Below, one piece after another: positions 1 through 11,319 of a DNA stretch of 64,000 nt. The first letter of the stretch is position 1; each line of letters starts with the position of its first letter. The notes below the pieces were generated by a model. The model was not told the origin of the DNA. It saw only the letters and a list, made by a program, of their open reading frames with translations, and ran no database searches. A program made the translations under genes and the position numbers. The DNA is from Tragulus kanchil (taxonomy: Eukaryota; Chordata; Mammalia; Artiodactyla; Tragulidae). The DNA is taken from positions 134,922,831 through 134,986,830 of the forward strand of contig JAIOJX010000002.1 in assembly GCA_022376925.1 (NCBI GenBank), written 5' to 3'.

Positions 1-1172
1 CGATAAATCCAGCCCACTGAAAGTCCTACTTTCTGTGAGTGGCACAGAAGACTGTAGAAGTCCCAGCCTCTCACCTTCCTGGGATCACGCCCAGCGAGAT
101 AGAGCAGGAGCTCCTAGAAGAGCCTTGCAGTTTCCTCTGACTGGCTCATCCTGGTCCCATGTACATCCCTGAACGAAGCCCTGTATCTGGGGTGAAGAGA
201 GGTGGTGGGTGGGGTATTTTGATGGTCAAACCTAAGTTGTATTAGCGACCTACTGCTGTGTAACAAATTACTCCAAAACTTTGAAACAGTAAACATTTAT
301 TACCTATCAGTGTCTGTGGGCAAGAATCTGGATGGTGTAGTGTCTCATAAGATAGCCAAGGTGTTGGCCAGGATTGCATCATACATGAAGGCTCCACTTA
401 GGGATGTGGGATTCACTTCAAGCTTAATCTCACAGTGCTGGTGGCCTCTGTTCTAGCCAAATAGACATCCTAACTCCCAGGAAAACAAATCAAGTGAATG
501 TCTCATCTGGAAGCCATCCAATCTCAGTGGTAACCCAGTCTCAGAAGTGACATCTCATATTACTTTTCTGTTCCTTAGAAGCAAGTCAATAAATCCAACC
601 CACTGAAAGTCCTACTTTCTGTGAGTGGCACAGAAGACTGTAGAAGTCCCAGCCTCTCACCTTCCTGGGATCACGCCCAGCGAGATAGAGCAGGAGCTCC
701 TAGAAGAGCCTTGCAGTTTCCTCTGACTGGCTCATCCTGGTCCCATGTACATCCCTGAACGAAGCCCTGTATCTGGGGTGAAGAGAGGTGGTGGGTGGGG
801 TATTTTGATGGTCAAACCTAAGTTGTATTAGCGACCTACTGCTGTGTAACAAATTACTCCAAAACTTTGAAACAGTAAACATTTATTACCTATCAGTGTC
901 TGTGGGCAAGAATCTGGATGGTGTAGTGTCTCATAAGATAGCCAAGGTGTTGGCCAGGATTGCATCATACATGAAGGCTCCACTTAGGGATGTGGGATTC
1001 ACTTCAAGCTTAATCTCACAGTGCTGGTGGCCTCTGTTCTAGCCAAATAGACATCCTAACTCCCAGGAAAACAAATCAAGTGAATGTCTCATCTGGAAGC
1101 CATCCAATCTCAGTGGTAACCCAGTCTCAGAAGTGACATCTCATATTACTTTTCTGTTCCTTAGAAGCAAGT
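1..1172. repeat. Direct tandem duplication, period 586
   Basis: Bases 1-586 recur as 587-1172 with almost no change. This is the only unit much shorter than 1 kb, probably because the window edge or a short overlap cuts it. Probable assembly overlap (inference). Confidence 0.95.
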
Positions 1173-1266
1173 CAATAAATCCAACCCATACTCAGGGAGA
1201 GTCTTACACAAGGTGAGAGTTCCAGGAAGTGGGAGCCTCTAGGTATTATCTTGGTGACTGCCTACC
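241..1266. mobile_element. Ancient mammalian interspersed repeat, family not decided
   Basis: The stretch starting 'ctgctgtgtaacaaatta', followed by 'aacatttattacc' and ending near 'gactgcctacc', has the layout of an old mammalian repeat related in style to MLT1/MaLR LTRs. It is seen as 241-590 and again, in fuller form, as 827-1266 because of the 586-bp duplication. Family name and orientation are not resolved. Confidence 0.5.
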
Positions 1267-1975
1267 CCATACACCCTGAGCTGCACCTCTGGGGCTAGCA
1301 GTGGAGTGCCGCCCAAATCACACTAACTAAAACTGGGTGAGAGGACACTCTGAATAAAAACTGGGAACTGTTCATGGAACAAGTGGGATGTATTCTGAAG
1401 AAGCAAACCACAATGGTGGATTCTCTAAAGATGGGAATTTGGGATAGCCCCAAAGATTACTTAAGATTGGTGTTGCATGAGAGACTGGTAAATACCGAGA
1501 AGCAATTAAAGGAATGACTCACTTGTCTTTGCATTTGGTTCCCATTGTTTCATTGCCAAGTTCACCACCAAAGACAAGAGCATGAATTTAACCTTCAGAT
1601 GAATTATAATCCTTTGCCATCCAGGGAGTCAAAATCCAAGAAGATGAGTTGGTGGAAACATCCACATGATACAAGTCTTCATGAAGTATTTAATGCTGAG
1701 TGATAAAACACTTCCAAACTTAGTGTCTTTTAAGAACAACCATTTGTTTAACTCACAGTGTTGTTTTTTTATGGTCTGACCATCCAAGGTTATCTCTTGA
1801 TGGACTTGCCTGTATATATTCAATCACCTAAAAGGACAGCTGGTGACCAGATGGTCGAGGATGGCCTCATTCCCAAGTACCGTGTTCGACAGACTGGCCA
1901 GTCCAAGGATGACTCAGTTAGAATGGCTTGGGTTTGCTCCACATGCTCAATTTATCCTCCAACAAGGTAGAATGT
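1267..1975. other. Unassigned sequence
   Basis: No repeat, conserved ORF or RNA gene is recognised here. Short open frames such as 1629-1823 on the minus strand have no recognisable domain and no codon structure beyond chance. Confidence 0.5.
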
Positions 1976-1976
1976 G

Positions 1977-2180
1977 GGGCTTCCCAGGTGCTTCAGTGGG
2001 TAAACAATCTTCCTGTAATACAGGAGGTTCAGGAGACGGGGTTTATCCCCTGGGTCAGGAATATCCCCTGGAGGAAGGCACAGAAACCCAGTCCAGTATT
2101 CTTGCTTGGAGAATACCACAAACAGAGGAGCCTGGTGAGCTACAGTCCATGGGGTCACAAACAGCTGGACACAACTGAAG
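1977..2180 (+). mobile_element. Bov-tA SINE
   Basis: A tRNA-Glu-like head ('gggcttcccaggtgcttcag', 'gggtaaacaatc') is followed by the Bov-A body ('ccagtattcttgcttggaga', 'gagcctggtgagctacagtc') and a 'ggacacaactgaa' end. The last 85 bases recur at 3222-3306 only because of the tandem duplication. Confidence 0.9.
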
Positions 2181-4287
2181 GGAATTAGCATGCATGCAGA
2201 GTAGAACATAGGCTTCCCCATAGGGTAGTTTTGAGGACTCTGAAGAGCAGCAGCGGGAAGCAAAACCCGGTGCACAAGCACTTTTTGAGCCTCACCGTAT
2301 GGTGGCTGCTTTTCCACAAGGAAAGTTCAAGGGGTGGAGAAATGGACTCTACTTTTGGATGGGAGGCACTATAAACAAACACATTGCAAAGGTAAATAGA
2401 ATGGTGGGGAAATGAGCAGCCAACTTTATATCTCCCATAGAGTTCATCAATAGCAACTCGTGAATATGGGGAACTTCAAAGAGTTAAGACAGACTGGATC
2501 AAGAAATTTCCAGGAACATCTTGGACTGCACCATGGTCAGTCCACTTAGATCATCAGAAATTAGTCTCATCAATCTCAACATACAAAGGCACAGTGTCAG
2601 AGTTCAGGTTTATTAATTGTATAACAGGAATCAACTTGAGGGGTGGTGCCATAGGTCCTACAAATTGGTGAGGAAAAAATTCTGAAGTCCCCTCCTGTTA
2701 CTCCTGCCATGGTTCTTTTTCTCACACCGCATATAAGGTGAGATGCTGGAGAATCCAGGGAGGAATGAAAAGCAAGGTAAATGATAACCAAATCTGGGGC
2801 ACCCAATCCACTACCACCTATTGGTCTCTAGCTCTAAAAACCTGAAAGCCAAATAGTTCAGGTCCCATAAAATGCTTGTCTTCCTGACATATGGCCTGAC
2901 AATATTGGGCCACATGTCAGGGTGAGATTGCAATGGCATTTGGACAAAAGACCCAAGAACATTCAGTTCTGTTTCCAACCAGTCACTCTTCCTCACACAG
3001 TCCAAGAGGGAAATAAATGGGTAGAAGACAGTGTCCAGTAGATGAAAAGTTAATCACTATTGGAAGATTTGACTTCATATTCCAATGTAGATCCTAACCC
3101 TAAGGTGGGCATGGAGAATTCCTATCATGTGTGTTGTATTTCGTATCTATTGTTGTTAACAATTTGCAGCTTCATATTTTTTCACCCAATTTTTAGTCCT
3201 TGATAACCCGGGAGTCCGGGGGTATTCTTGCTTGGAGGATACCACAAACAGAGGAGCCTGGTGAGCTACAGTCCATGGGGTCACAAACAGCTGGACACAA
3301 CTGAAGGGAATTAGCATGCATGCAGAGTAGAACATAGGCTTCCCCATAGGGTAGTTTTGAGGACTCTGAAGAGCAGCAGCGGGAAGCAAAACCCGGTGCA
3401 CAAGCACTTTTTGAGCCTCACCGTATGGTGGCTGCTTTTCCACAAGGAAAGTTCAAGGGGTGGAGAAATGGACTCTACTTTTGGATGGGAGGCACTATAA
3501 ACAAACACATTGCAAAGGTAAATAGAATGGTGGGGAAATGAGCAGCCAACTTTATATCTCCCATAGAGTTCATCAATAGCAACTCGTGAATATGGGGAAC
3601 TTCAAAGAGTTAAGACAGACTGGATCAAGAAATTTCCAGGAACATCTTGGACTGCACCATGGTCAGTCCACTTAGATCATCAGAAATTAGTCTCATCAAT
3701 CTCAACATACAAAGGCACAGTGTCAGAGTTCAGGTTTATTAATTGTATAACAGGAATCAACTTGAGGGGTGGTGCCATAGGTCCTACAAATTGGTGAGGA
3801 AAAAATTCTGAAGTCCCCTCCTGTTACTCCTGCCATGGTTCTTTTTCTCACACCGCATATAAGGTGAGATGCTGGAGAATCCAGGGAGGAATGAAAAGCA
3901 AGGTAAATGATAACCAAATCTGGGGCACCCAATCCACTACCACCTATTGGTCTCTAGCTCTAAAAACCTGAAAGCCAAATAGTTCAGGTCCCATAAAATG
4001 CTTGTCTTCCTGACATATGGCCTGACAATATTGGGCCACATGTCAGGGTGAGATTGCAATGGCATTTGGACAAAAGACCCAAGAACATTCAGTTCTGTTT
4101 CCAACCAGTCACTCTTCCTCACACAGTCCAAGAGGGAAATAAATGGGTAGAAGACAGTGTCCAGTAGATGAAAAGTTAATCACTATTGGAAGATTTGACT
4201 TCATATTCCAATGTAGATCCTAACCCTAAGGTGGGCATGGAGAATTCCTATCATGTGTGTTGTATTTCGTATCTATTGTTGTTAACA
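2096..4287. repeat. Direct tandem duplication, period 1126
   Basis: Copy 1 is about 2096-3161 and copy 2 about 3222-4287. Between them lie about 60 bp of sequence found in neither copy (3162-3221). Copy 1 starts inside the Bov-tA body, so the breakpoint does not respect element boundaries. Apart from the SINE tail, the duplicated segment is unassigned DNA. Confidence 0.95.
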
Positions 4288-4339
4288 AGTAACCCCCGAA
4301 CTTAGCAGCTTAGAACAAGACATACTGTGTGTGTGTCCA

Positions 4340-4550
4340 TGCACGCATATGCTCAGTTGTATCTGACTTTTTGTGACCCTTTGGACTGTAGTCCACCAGG
4401 CTCCTCCATCTGTGGGATTTTTCAGGCAAGAATACTGGAGTAGGTTGCCATTTCCTCTTCTAGGGTATCTTCCCAGGATTTGAACCCACATCTTCTGTGT
4501 CTCCTGCATGGCAGGCAAATTCTTTACCAACTGAGCCATTGGGAAGCCCA
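4340..4550 (-). mobile_element. Bov-tA SINE (and duplicate at 5427-5637)
   Basis: Antisense Bov-tA. The reversed Bov-A body ('ccaccaggctcctccatctg', 'aggcaagaatactggagtag') leads into a reversed tRNA-like head ('ttctttaccaactgagccat', 'gggaagccc'). The second appearance at 5427-5637 belongs to the tandem duplicate. Confidence 0.9.
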
Positions 4551-4559
4551 TATTTCAAG

Positions 4560-5052
4560 CCATTGGGGAAGTCCATATTTACTAGCCATTTAAGTGGGTT
4601 GGGAGTTTTAAGTGGGGTTCTCTGCTTCAAATTGCCTTATAAGCTTCAGTCAAGGTGCTGACAGGGGTTGTGGTCTTATGTGATGGTTCAACTTGGGAAA
4701 CAGACACTCCTTGCAACCTATCAGACTGAGAACCTCAGTTCCTCTCTAGCTCTTAGTTGGAGGCTGCGCTCAGTTCTTTGCCAAATTGATCTTTCTGAAA
4801 TGTCAGCTTGCTTCATTAAGGTGCACAATCTAAGAAGGCGATATGGGGTGAATACCAGTAAGAAGGAAATTCCATACTTTTGTAAATGAATCATATGAGT
4901 GACAGTACTTTGTTTTTGCTGTATTCTTCATTACAAACAAGTCACTAGGTCCAGTCCACACTTAAAAGAACAGGGCATAAATAAGTGAGGCAGAGACCAC
5001 TGGCAGCCATATCAGAAGCTGCCTGCTACGTGGATATTAAAAGTATCCTCAT
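4560..5052. other. Unassigned sequence (duplicated at 5647-6139)
   Basis: No repeat or gene is recognised. The open frame 4668-4889 (+) shows no known domain and looks like chance. Confidence 0.5.
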
Positions 5053-5276
5053 GGGCTTCCCTGGTGGTCCAGTGGGTAAATACACCACCTTGCAGTACAA
5101 GGGGCGTCGGTTTGATCCCTGGCCTGGGAAAATCCCACATGCCGCGAAGTGGCTGTACCAATGTGTCCAACTACTGAGTCAGCACTCTGGAGCACACACA
5201 CCCAGAGCCGGTGCTCTGAAATGAGAGGCCACTGTAATGGGAGGCCCACATGGGCCAAAGAACAAAGATGGAAATG
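5053..5276 (+). mobile_element. tRNA-derived SINE with 'gaccaatagaag' tail, cut copy
   Basis: Head 'gggcttccctggtggtccag', B-box-like 'ggtttgatccctgg', and body through 'gggccaaagaacaaagatgg'. The 3' tail is missing because the duplication junction at 5277 cuts it. The complete version lies at 6140-6400. Confidence 0.85.
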
Positions 5277-6139
5277 AAGATTTGACTTCATATTCCAATG
5301 TAGATCCTAACCCTAAGGTGGGCATGGAGAATTCCTATCATGTGTGTTGTATTTCGTATCTATTGTTGTTAACAAGTAACCCCCGAACTTAGCAGCTTAG
5401 AACAAGACATACTGTGTGTGTGTCCATGCACGCATATGCTCAGTTGTATCTGACTTTTTGTGACCCTTTGGACTGTAGTCCACCAGGCTCCTCCATCTGT
5501 GGGATTTTTCAGGCAAGAATACTGGAGTAGGTTGCCATTTCCTCTTCTAGGGTATCTTCCCAGGATTTGAACCCACATCTTCTGTGTCTCCTGCATGGCA
5601 GGCAAATTCTTTACCAACTGAGCCATTGGGAAGCCCATATTTCAAGCCATTGGGGAAGTCCATATTTACTAGCCATTTAAGTGGGTTGGGAGTTTTAAGT
5701 GGGGTTCTCTGCTTCAAATTGCCTTATAAGCTTCAGTCAAGGTGCTGACAGGGGTTGTGGTCTTATGTGATGGTTCAACTTGGGAAACAGACACTCCTTG
5801 CAACCTATCAGACTGAGAACCTCAGTTCCTCTCTAGCTCTTAGTTGGAGGCTGCGCTCAGTTCTTTGCCAAATTGATCTTTCTGAAATGTCAGCTTGCTT
5901 CATTAAGGTGCACAATCTAAGAAGGCGATATGGGGTGAATACCAGTAAGAAGGAAATTCCATACTTTTGTAAATGAATCATATGAGTGACAGTACTTTGT
6001 TTTTGCTGTATTCTTCATTACAAACAAGTCACTAGGTCCAGTCCACACTTAAAAGAACAGGGCATAAATAAGTGAGGCAGAGACCACTGGCAGCCATATC
6101 AGAAGCTGCCTGCTACGTGGATATTAAAAGTATCCTCAT

Positions 6140-6400
6140 GGGCTTCCCTGGTGGTCCAGTGGGTAAATACACCACCTTGCAGTACAAGGGGCGTCGGTTT
6201 GATCCCTGGCCTGGGAAAATCCCACATGCCGCGAAGTGGCTGTACCAATGTGTCCAACTACTGAGTCAGCACTCTGGAGCACACACACCCAGAGCCGGTG
6301 CTCTGAAATGAGAGGCCACTGTAATGGGAGGCCCACATGGGCCAAAGAACAAAGATGGAAATGAATGAAAGACCAATAGAAGTAGCCAAAGGAAAAAAAA
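6140..6400 (+). mobile_element. tRNA-derived SINE with 'gaccaatagaag' tail, complete
   Basis: About 261 bp, from 'gggcttccctggtggtccag' to an A-rich tail after 'gaccaatagaagtagcc'. It is flanked by a target-site duplication 'aaaagtatcct' at 6126-6136 and 6401-6410, so it is a true retroposed unit. The head is a tRNA-Glu-like polymerase III promoter. The body and tail differ from Bov-tA and from the CHR tails I know. Confidence 0.88.
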
Positions 6401-6436
6401 AAAAGTATCCTTGGGAGGCAGCAATTTCCACCAGGA

Positions 6437-6612
6437 ACCAGGTGGGAATTGGCACCAGGGACCAGTTTCATGGAAGACACTTTTTTCTACTGATCTGGGG
6501 TTGGGGGATGGTTTGGGGATAATTCAAGCACATTACATCACTGTGCACTTTATTATTATTATAGCGATTCCATATCAGATCTTAGAGCCTGGAGGTTGAG
6601 GACTCCTTCTCT
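6437..6612 (+). mobile_element. Possible ancient hAT-type DNA transposon fragment
   Basis: 'accagtttcatggaagacac', then 'ggggttgggggatggtttgg', 'caagcacattaca', 'cactttatta', and 'ggaggttgaggactcctt' follow the order of a common degenerate mammalian DNA transposon. An internal portion is missing. The family name is not certain. Confidence 0.45.
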
Positions 6613-6629
6613 AAGAGATGTAATATGGC

Positions 6630-6842
6630 AGGGGATCATTGGAAAACACCCTGATGCTGGGAAAGATGGATGGCAAAAGGAGAAAGGGGCAACAGAGAAT
6701 GGGATGGTTAGATAGCAACACAGACTCAATAAACATGAATTTGAGCAAACTCTCGGAGACAGTGGGGAATAGAGGAGCCTGGCATGCTGAAATCCATGGC
6801 GTCACAAAAAGTCAGATATGACTTAGCAACTGAACAACAACA
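6630..6842 (+). mobile_element. BovB LINE 3' fragment
   Basis: Sense-strand 3' end of BovB: 'accctgatgctgggaaagat', 'atgggatggttagatagca', 'gagcctggcatgctgaaatc', ending in 'cttagcaactgaacaac'. It is heavily 5' truncated, and only the last part of the RT-containing ORF is left, with substitutions. Confidence 0.85.
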
Positions 6843-7734
6843 AGAGACGAAAGGGAGGGGCCTTAACACCGTGTTTAGTGGATATGCTCAGTCTCGATCA
6901 ACCAGACCAACCCCCTCCTTACAGACTGCAGGGAAGGCGGGAAGGAAGCCGTGTGACCATCCCTTCTCTGACCAGGAGCTTCTGAGTTAGTGTAGGTGGC
7001 CAGGCTGTCACCATTCATTTGAATGGATATTACTTTTTTTCTTGCATCAAAAGGCTCGAGTCCCTCAAAAATAGAATGCAAATCAACATTTATTTAATCC
7101 CACAAGATCAAGTGCCTCTGATCTCAAAACAGAGGAGTCTCCTTGAATCCCCCCAAACACAAGCAGCATTAGATTCACATCTCTTCCCTGGTTAAGCCTC
7201 AGAAAGTTGAAAAGCATCATTGAACTTTAGTTTGAGGAGCTCCTGGGGATATTTGACCCCAAGATCATTTTCAGGAAATTCTACTAGCTGTACATGAACA
7301 GAGCCAAGGAAAAGGCTTAAAGGGAAAGAAAGTGAGAATATTTTAAAATGTGATGGTAAGGGGGAGGAAACTCTGAATGAAGAGAAAAGGAAACTCTGAA
7401 TGAAGAGAAGAGCACGCAGAAAAAGCCTCCAGACCTCATCCTCCTCATCTCCTTGCTTAAACCTGGGCTTGAGGATGAATTTCTCATTATTATGCTGTAA
7501 AAGCTAAAACTATGTCAAGCAGCCCATGACTGCAGAAAGGAATCATTAGGCCTGAATATGAATGAATATATTTATTTCATCCATTCATCACACCTCTCAT
7601 TGGGACTCATGTCTTTTCCAGATGAGGAACAGAACATGAGCTCTCTTCTCATGCAGCGGGTGCTCTGAGTATATGTATTAAATATAGTAAATGACAATGC
7701 TGATGGCAATACCTGCTTTGAAGGAGAAAAAAAA
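6843..7734. other. Unassigned sequence
   Basis: No gene or repeat is recognised. There is a small local tandem 'ggaaactctgaatgaagaga' near 7369-7408. From about 7133 the sequence is duplicated again at 8291 onward. Confidence 0.5.
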
Positions 7735-8060
7735 AGCAGGGCGGTGGGTAGAGACTAGCAGAGGTGGGGATGACTGGATGATCAGCTACTTAACTGGAAC
7801 ACTCAGGGAAGTCCTCCTTAGTAGTCTGAGATCAGTGATAAAGACCAGAGCAAAACATTCCAGACAGAAGGGACAGCAGGTGCCAGAGCATGAGATCTGG
7901 GCTTCCAAAAACCAAAAAGCAGCCCATGTCACCAGAGAAAGGCCAAACTCAGCAAAGTGGGGGAGATGAGTTCAGAGGGCAAGGGAGGGACCAGATCTTG
8001 TAGGCATTTATAGACCATGATGAGCAGTCTGACTATCCCAAGTTCAGGGAGAATTCCTAG
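7735..8060 (-). mobile_element. L2-like LINE fragment (duplicate 8893-9218)
   Basis: 'acattccagacagaagggac' followed by 'agcaggtgccagagcatgag' and 'gaccagatcttgtaggcatt' follows, in antisense, the well-known order of the mammalian L2 3' region. Divergence is high. Confidence 0.5.
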
Positions 8061-8068
8061 GATACTTG

Positions 8069-8258
8069 ATTAGTTTCCTGTTGCTGCTATAACAAATTGT
8101 CACAAACTGCATGGCTTACAGCAACCAATGTATTCTCTTGTAGTTTTGGAGGTCACAAGTCCAAAATCAGTCTCCTGGACTAAAGTCAAGTTGTCTGCAG
8201 ACCTGACAGCTTCTAGGGAGAATCTGTTTCCTTGTCTTTTCCAGTTTTCCTGTGTCCT
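8069..8258 (+). mobile_element. MLT1-like MaLR LTR, left part (cut copy)
   Basis: 'tagtttcctgttgctgctat' and 'aacaaattgtcacaaactgc' begin an ERVL-MaLR-type LTR. This copy stops at the duplication junction. The longer version is at 9227-9628. Confidence 0.75.
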
Positions 8259-9226
8259 GTACCATCAAGGAAAAGGCTTAAAAGGGAAAAAAGAGAGTCT
8301 CCTTGAATCCCCCAAACACAAGCAGCATTAGATTCACATCTCTTCCTGGTTAAGCCTCAGAAAGTTGAAAAGCATCATTGAACTTTAGTTTGAGGAGCTC
8401 CTGGGGATATTTGACCCCAAGATCATTTTCAGGAAATTCTACTAGCTGTACATGAACAGAGCCAAGGAAAAGGCTTAAAGGGAAAGAAAGTGAGAATATT
8501 TTAAAATGTGATGGTAAGGGGGAGGAAACTCTGAATGAAGAGAAAAGGAAACTCTGAATGAAGAGAAGAGCACGCAGAAAAAGCCTCCAGACCTCATCCT
8601 CCTCATCTCCTTGCTTAAACCTGGGCTTGAGGATGAATTTCTCATTATTATGCTGTAAAAGCTAAAACTATGTCAAGCAGCCCATGACTGCAGAAAGGAA
8701 TCATTAGGCCTGAATATGAATGAATATATTTATTTCATCCATTCATCACACCTCTCATTGGGACTCATGTCTTTTCCAGATGAGGAACAGAACATGAGCT
8801 CTCTTCTCATGCAGCGGGTGCTCTGAGTATATGTATTAAATATAGTAAATGACAATGCTGATGGCAATACCTGCTTTGAAGGAGAAAAAAAAAGCAGGGC
8901 GGTGGGTAGAGACTAGCAGAGGTGGGGATGACTGGATGATCAGCTACTTAACTGGAACACTCAGGGAAGTCCTCCTTAGTAGTCTGAGATCAGTGATAAA
9001 GACCAGAGCAAAACATTCCAGACAGAAGGGACAGCAGGTGCCAGAGCATGAGATCTGGGCTTCCAAAAACCAAAAAGCAGCCCATGTCACCAGAGAAAGG
9101 CCAAACTCAGCAAAGTGGGGGAGATGAGTTCAGAGGGCAAGGGAGGGACCAGATCTTGTAGGCATTTATAGACCATGATGAGCAGTCTGACTATCCCAAG
9201 TTCAGGGAGAATTCCTAGGATACTTG

Positions 9227-9628
9227 ATTAGTTTCCTGTTGCTGCTATAACAAATTGTCACAAACTGCATGGCTTACAGCAACCAATGTATTCTCTTGTA
9301 GTTTTGGAGGTCACAAGTCCAAAATCAGTCTCCCTGGACTAAAGTCAAGTTGTCTGCAGACCTGACAGCTTCTAGGGGAGAATCTGTTTCCTTGTCTTTT
9401 CCAGTTTCTCGAGTTTTCCTGTGTCCTGTGACCCGTGGCCTCTGTCATCTTCAAACCACATCACTCCAGCCTTTTGCTTCTGTTGCCATATCTTTTTTAA
9501 CTGGTAACTCTCCTGCCTTCCTGTGATTATATTGGACCCACCCAGATAGCTCAGGATAACCTCCTCATCTCATGATCCTTAACACATCCACACGTCTCTT
9601 GCTGTATAAGATGATATCTTAAATAGGT
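9227..9628 (+). mobile_element. MLT1-like MaLR LTR
   Basis: The order 'tagtttcctgttgctgctat', 'gttttggaggtcacaagtcc', 'agaatctgtttccttgtctt', 'tattggacccacccagatag', 'ctcctcatctcatgatcctt' follows MLT1-type LTRs of the ERVL-MaLR group. It is an old, diverged solo LTR. Confidence 0.75.
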
Positions 9629-9633
9629 TGAAA

Positions 9634-9767
9634 TTTCCTTGGTGGTCCAGTGGTTAAGAATTCACCTTACAATGCAGGGGACACAGGTTCAACCTCTAGC
9701 AGGGGAACTAAAATCCCACATGCCCTGGGGCAACTAACCCTGTGTACCACAACTACTGAGCCTCACT
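9634..9767 (+). mobile_element. tRNA-derived SINE (CHR-like), with duplicate at 10797-10930
   Basis: 'tttccttggtggtccagtgg' head, B-box-like 'ggttcaacctctagc', 'ggggaactaaaatcccacat', ending 'acaactactgagcctcac'. It lies at the 3' end of the retained retroviral gag and truncates that frame; its antisense translation supplies the last residues before the stop. Confidence 0.8.
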
Positions 9768-9769
9768 AG

Positions 9770-10156
9770 TCTGATAAATTCTTTTGTAAAGCGTTCAGGA
9801 TCCTCAGAAAAGCTTCCCAAATTGTCTTCTGCCATACTTAGATCAGACATTGGGAAAGGTACATAGACTCTTATTGTTTTTTGATTTCCATTGTGAACTT
9901 CTCTGAGAGGTAAAACTGTAGGGGCAGTTGGTTGGTAACTTACATTATTGCTAATGCTAACTGAGCTAAGGATGGGCCCCTTGGGTAACTCAGGGTACAA
10001 AACAGCTCCTGAATATGGGTTGGGGCCTCCCCTCTTTCTTAACTGTGTCATCTCCAGAGACAATGAAAAGGTCTTTTGTGTCTTTGCTAGAATTTTCCGC
10101 CAAGCCATACACACCTTAAATTCCTTTTGAATTTCATTGTCTAGATATAAGGCCAT
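9770..10156 (-). pseudogene. gag: Partial gag of a class I endogenous retrovirus (copy 1)
   Basis: Gag polyproteins form the retroviral core. This antisense open frame has a proline-rich segment, then a capsid start with 'LPLREV' and 'VPFPMSDLS', then 'LGSFSEDPERFTKEF'. That matches the N-terminal capsid (p30) layout of gammaretrovirus-like, class I ERVs. Only a piece remains. The frame ends right after the capsid N-terminus, where a SINE is inserted, and no pol or env follows. An upstream methionine near 10156 is probably not the real start, since the matrix region should extend further upstream. The single-base difference from copy 2 makes the upstream frame uncertain. It is an old broken copy with no sign of function. 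Confidence 0.8.
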
Positions 10157-10740
10157 GAAAATGTGAACATATAGAAGTTGCCTCCATCTAGACTTCCTTC
10201 CACAATATAAATCTAACTGGAATATAGTATCAAAATTCAGGCTCCCATTTAGTGGCCATTTTTCTTGGCTTCCTAATCCATATTATGGCCAAACATGATT
10301 ACATAGCCTAATAAGCTTTTTTTCTTTTTAATCCCAGTAGTCTGAATCTTTCCCAGTCCCGAAGGATATGACGCAGAGGGGTATTGGTTGGGATTGATGC
10401 TGCCTGACCCATTTCAGACCCAAACCTGAGATGTCTCTAATTCCTGTTCTATCCAAAATTGTACCCTTAAAATCAAAATCCACAACAAAATTTGGTAAAA
10501 ATTTGCACTTACGATTTTAGGTGCTATCTCTTCCAAAGTAACTGCTCAACCGTCACAAGGAAACAGCATGGAAGACTTTTTCAATGGTGTTAATGATGAG
10601 TTGGTCTAATTACAAATTGGAAATCAAGGGTCAGCACCTGTAAGGCCCAGAGAGGTGCATCACATGAGCTTTTCAGATTTAGCAAAAGAAAGAACAGGAG
10701 AGGGATATTCCACAGGCCTTTCAGATTAGCAAAGGAAATG
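10157..10740 (-). mobile_element. ERV internal sequence upstream of gag capsid, degenerate
   Basis: By position between the gag piece and the leader and LTR on the minus strand, this should be matrix-encoding gag and 5' untranslated sequence. It contains many stops, and I cannot align it confidently. Copy 2 is 11320-11905. Confidence 0.4.
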
Positions 10741-10932
10741 GAGAACACATCCACACGTCTCTTGCTGTATAAGATGATATCTTAAATAGGTTGAAATTTC
10801 CTTGGTGGTCCAGTGGTTAAGAATTCACCTTACAATGCAGGGGACACAGGTTCAACCTCTAGCAGGGGAACTAAAATCCCACATGCCCTGGGGCAACTAA
10901 CCCTGTGTACCACAACTACTGAGCCTCACTAG

Positions 10933-11319
10933 TCTGATAAATTCTTTTGTAAAGCGTTCAGGATCCTCAGAAAAGCTTCCCAAATTGTCTTCTGCCATAC
11001 TTAGATCAGACATTGGGAAAGGTACATAGACTCTTATTGTTTTTTGATTTCCATTGTGAACTTCTCTGAGAGGTAAAACTGTAGGGGCAGTTGGTTGGTA
11101 ACTTACATTATTGCTAATGCTAACTGAGCTAAGGATGGGCCCCTTGGGTAACTCAGGGTACAAAACAGCTCCTGAATATGGGTTGGGGCCTCCCCTCTTT
11201 CTTAACTGTGTCATCTCCAGAGACAATGAAAAGGTCTTTTGTGTCTTTGCTAGAATTTTCCCGCCAAGCCATACACACCTTAAATTCCTTTTGAATTTCA
11301 TTGTCTAGATATAAGGCCA
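10933..11319 (-). pseudogene. gag: Partial gag of a class I endogenous retrovirus (copy 2)
   Basis: Same gag capsid remnant as at 9770-10156, placed here by the 1163-bp tandem duplication. One extra C near 11260 changes the residues upstream of 'KILAKTQKTFSLS' relative to copy 1, so one of the two copies carries a sequencing error. It is not an independent gene. Confidence 0.78.

Larger units (their letters stand above)
4191..6364. repeat. Direct tandem duplication, period 1087
   Basis: Copy 1 (4191-5277) abuts copy 2 (5278-6364) directly. It starts inside copy 2 of the previous duplication, so the sequence 4191-4287 is present three times (also at 3065-3161 and 5278-5374). The right edge cuts a SINE in copy 1 that is complete in copy 2. 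Confidence 0.96.
7133..9411. repeat. Direct tandem duplication, period about 1158
   Basis: Copy 1 is about 7133-8258 and copy 2 about 8291-9411. The linker 8259-8290 ('accatcaaggaaaaggctta' onward) looks like a garbled version of 7307-7330. Small differences include 'cccca' versus 'ccca' runs and a short 'tctcgag' insertion near 9407. Confidence 0.95.
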
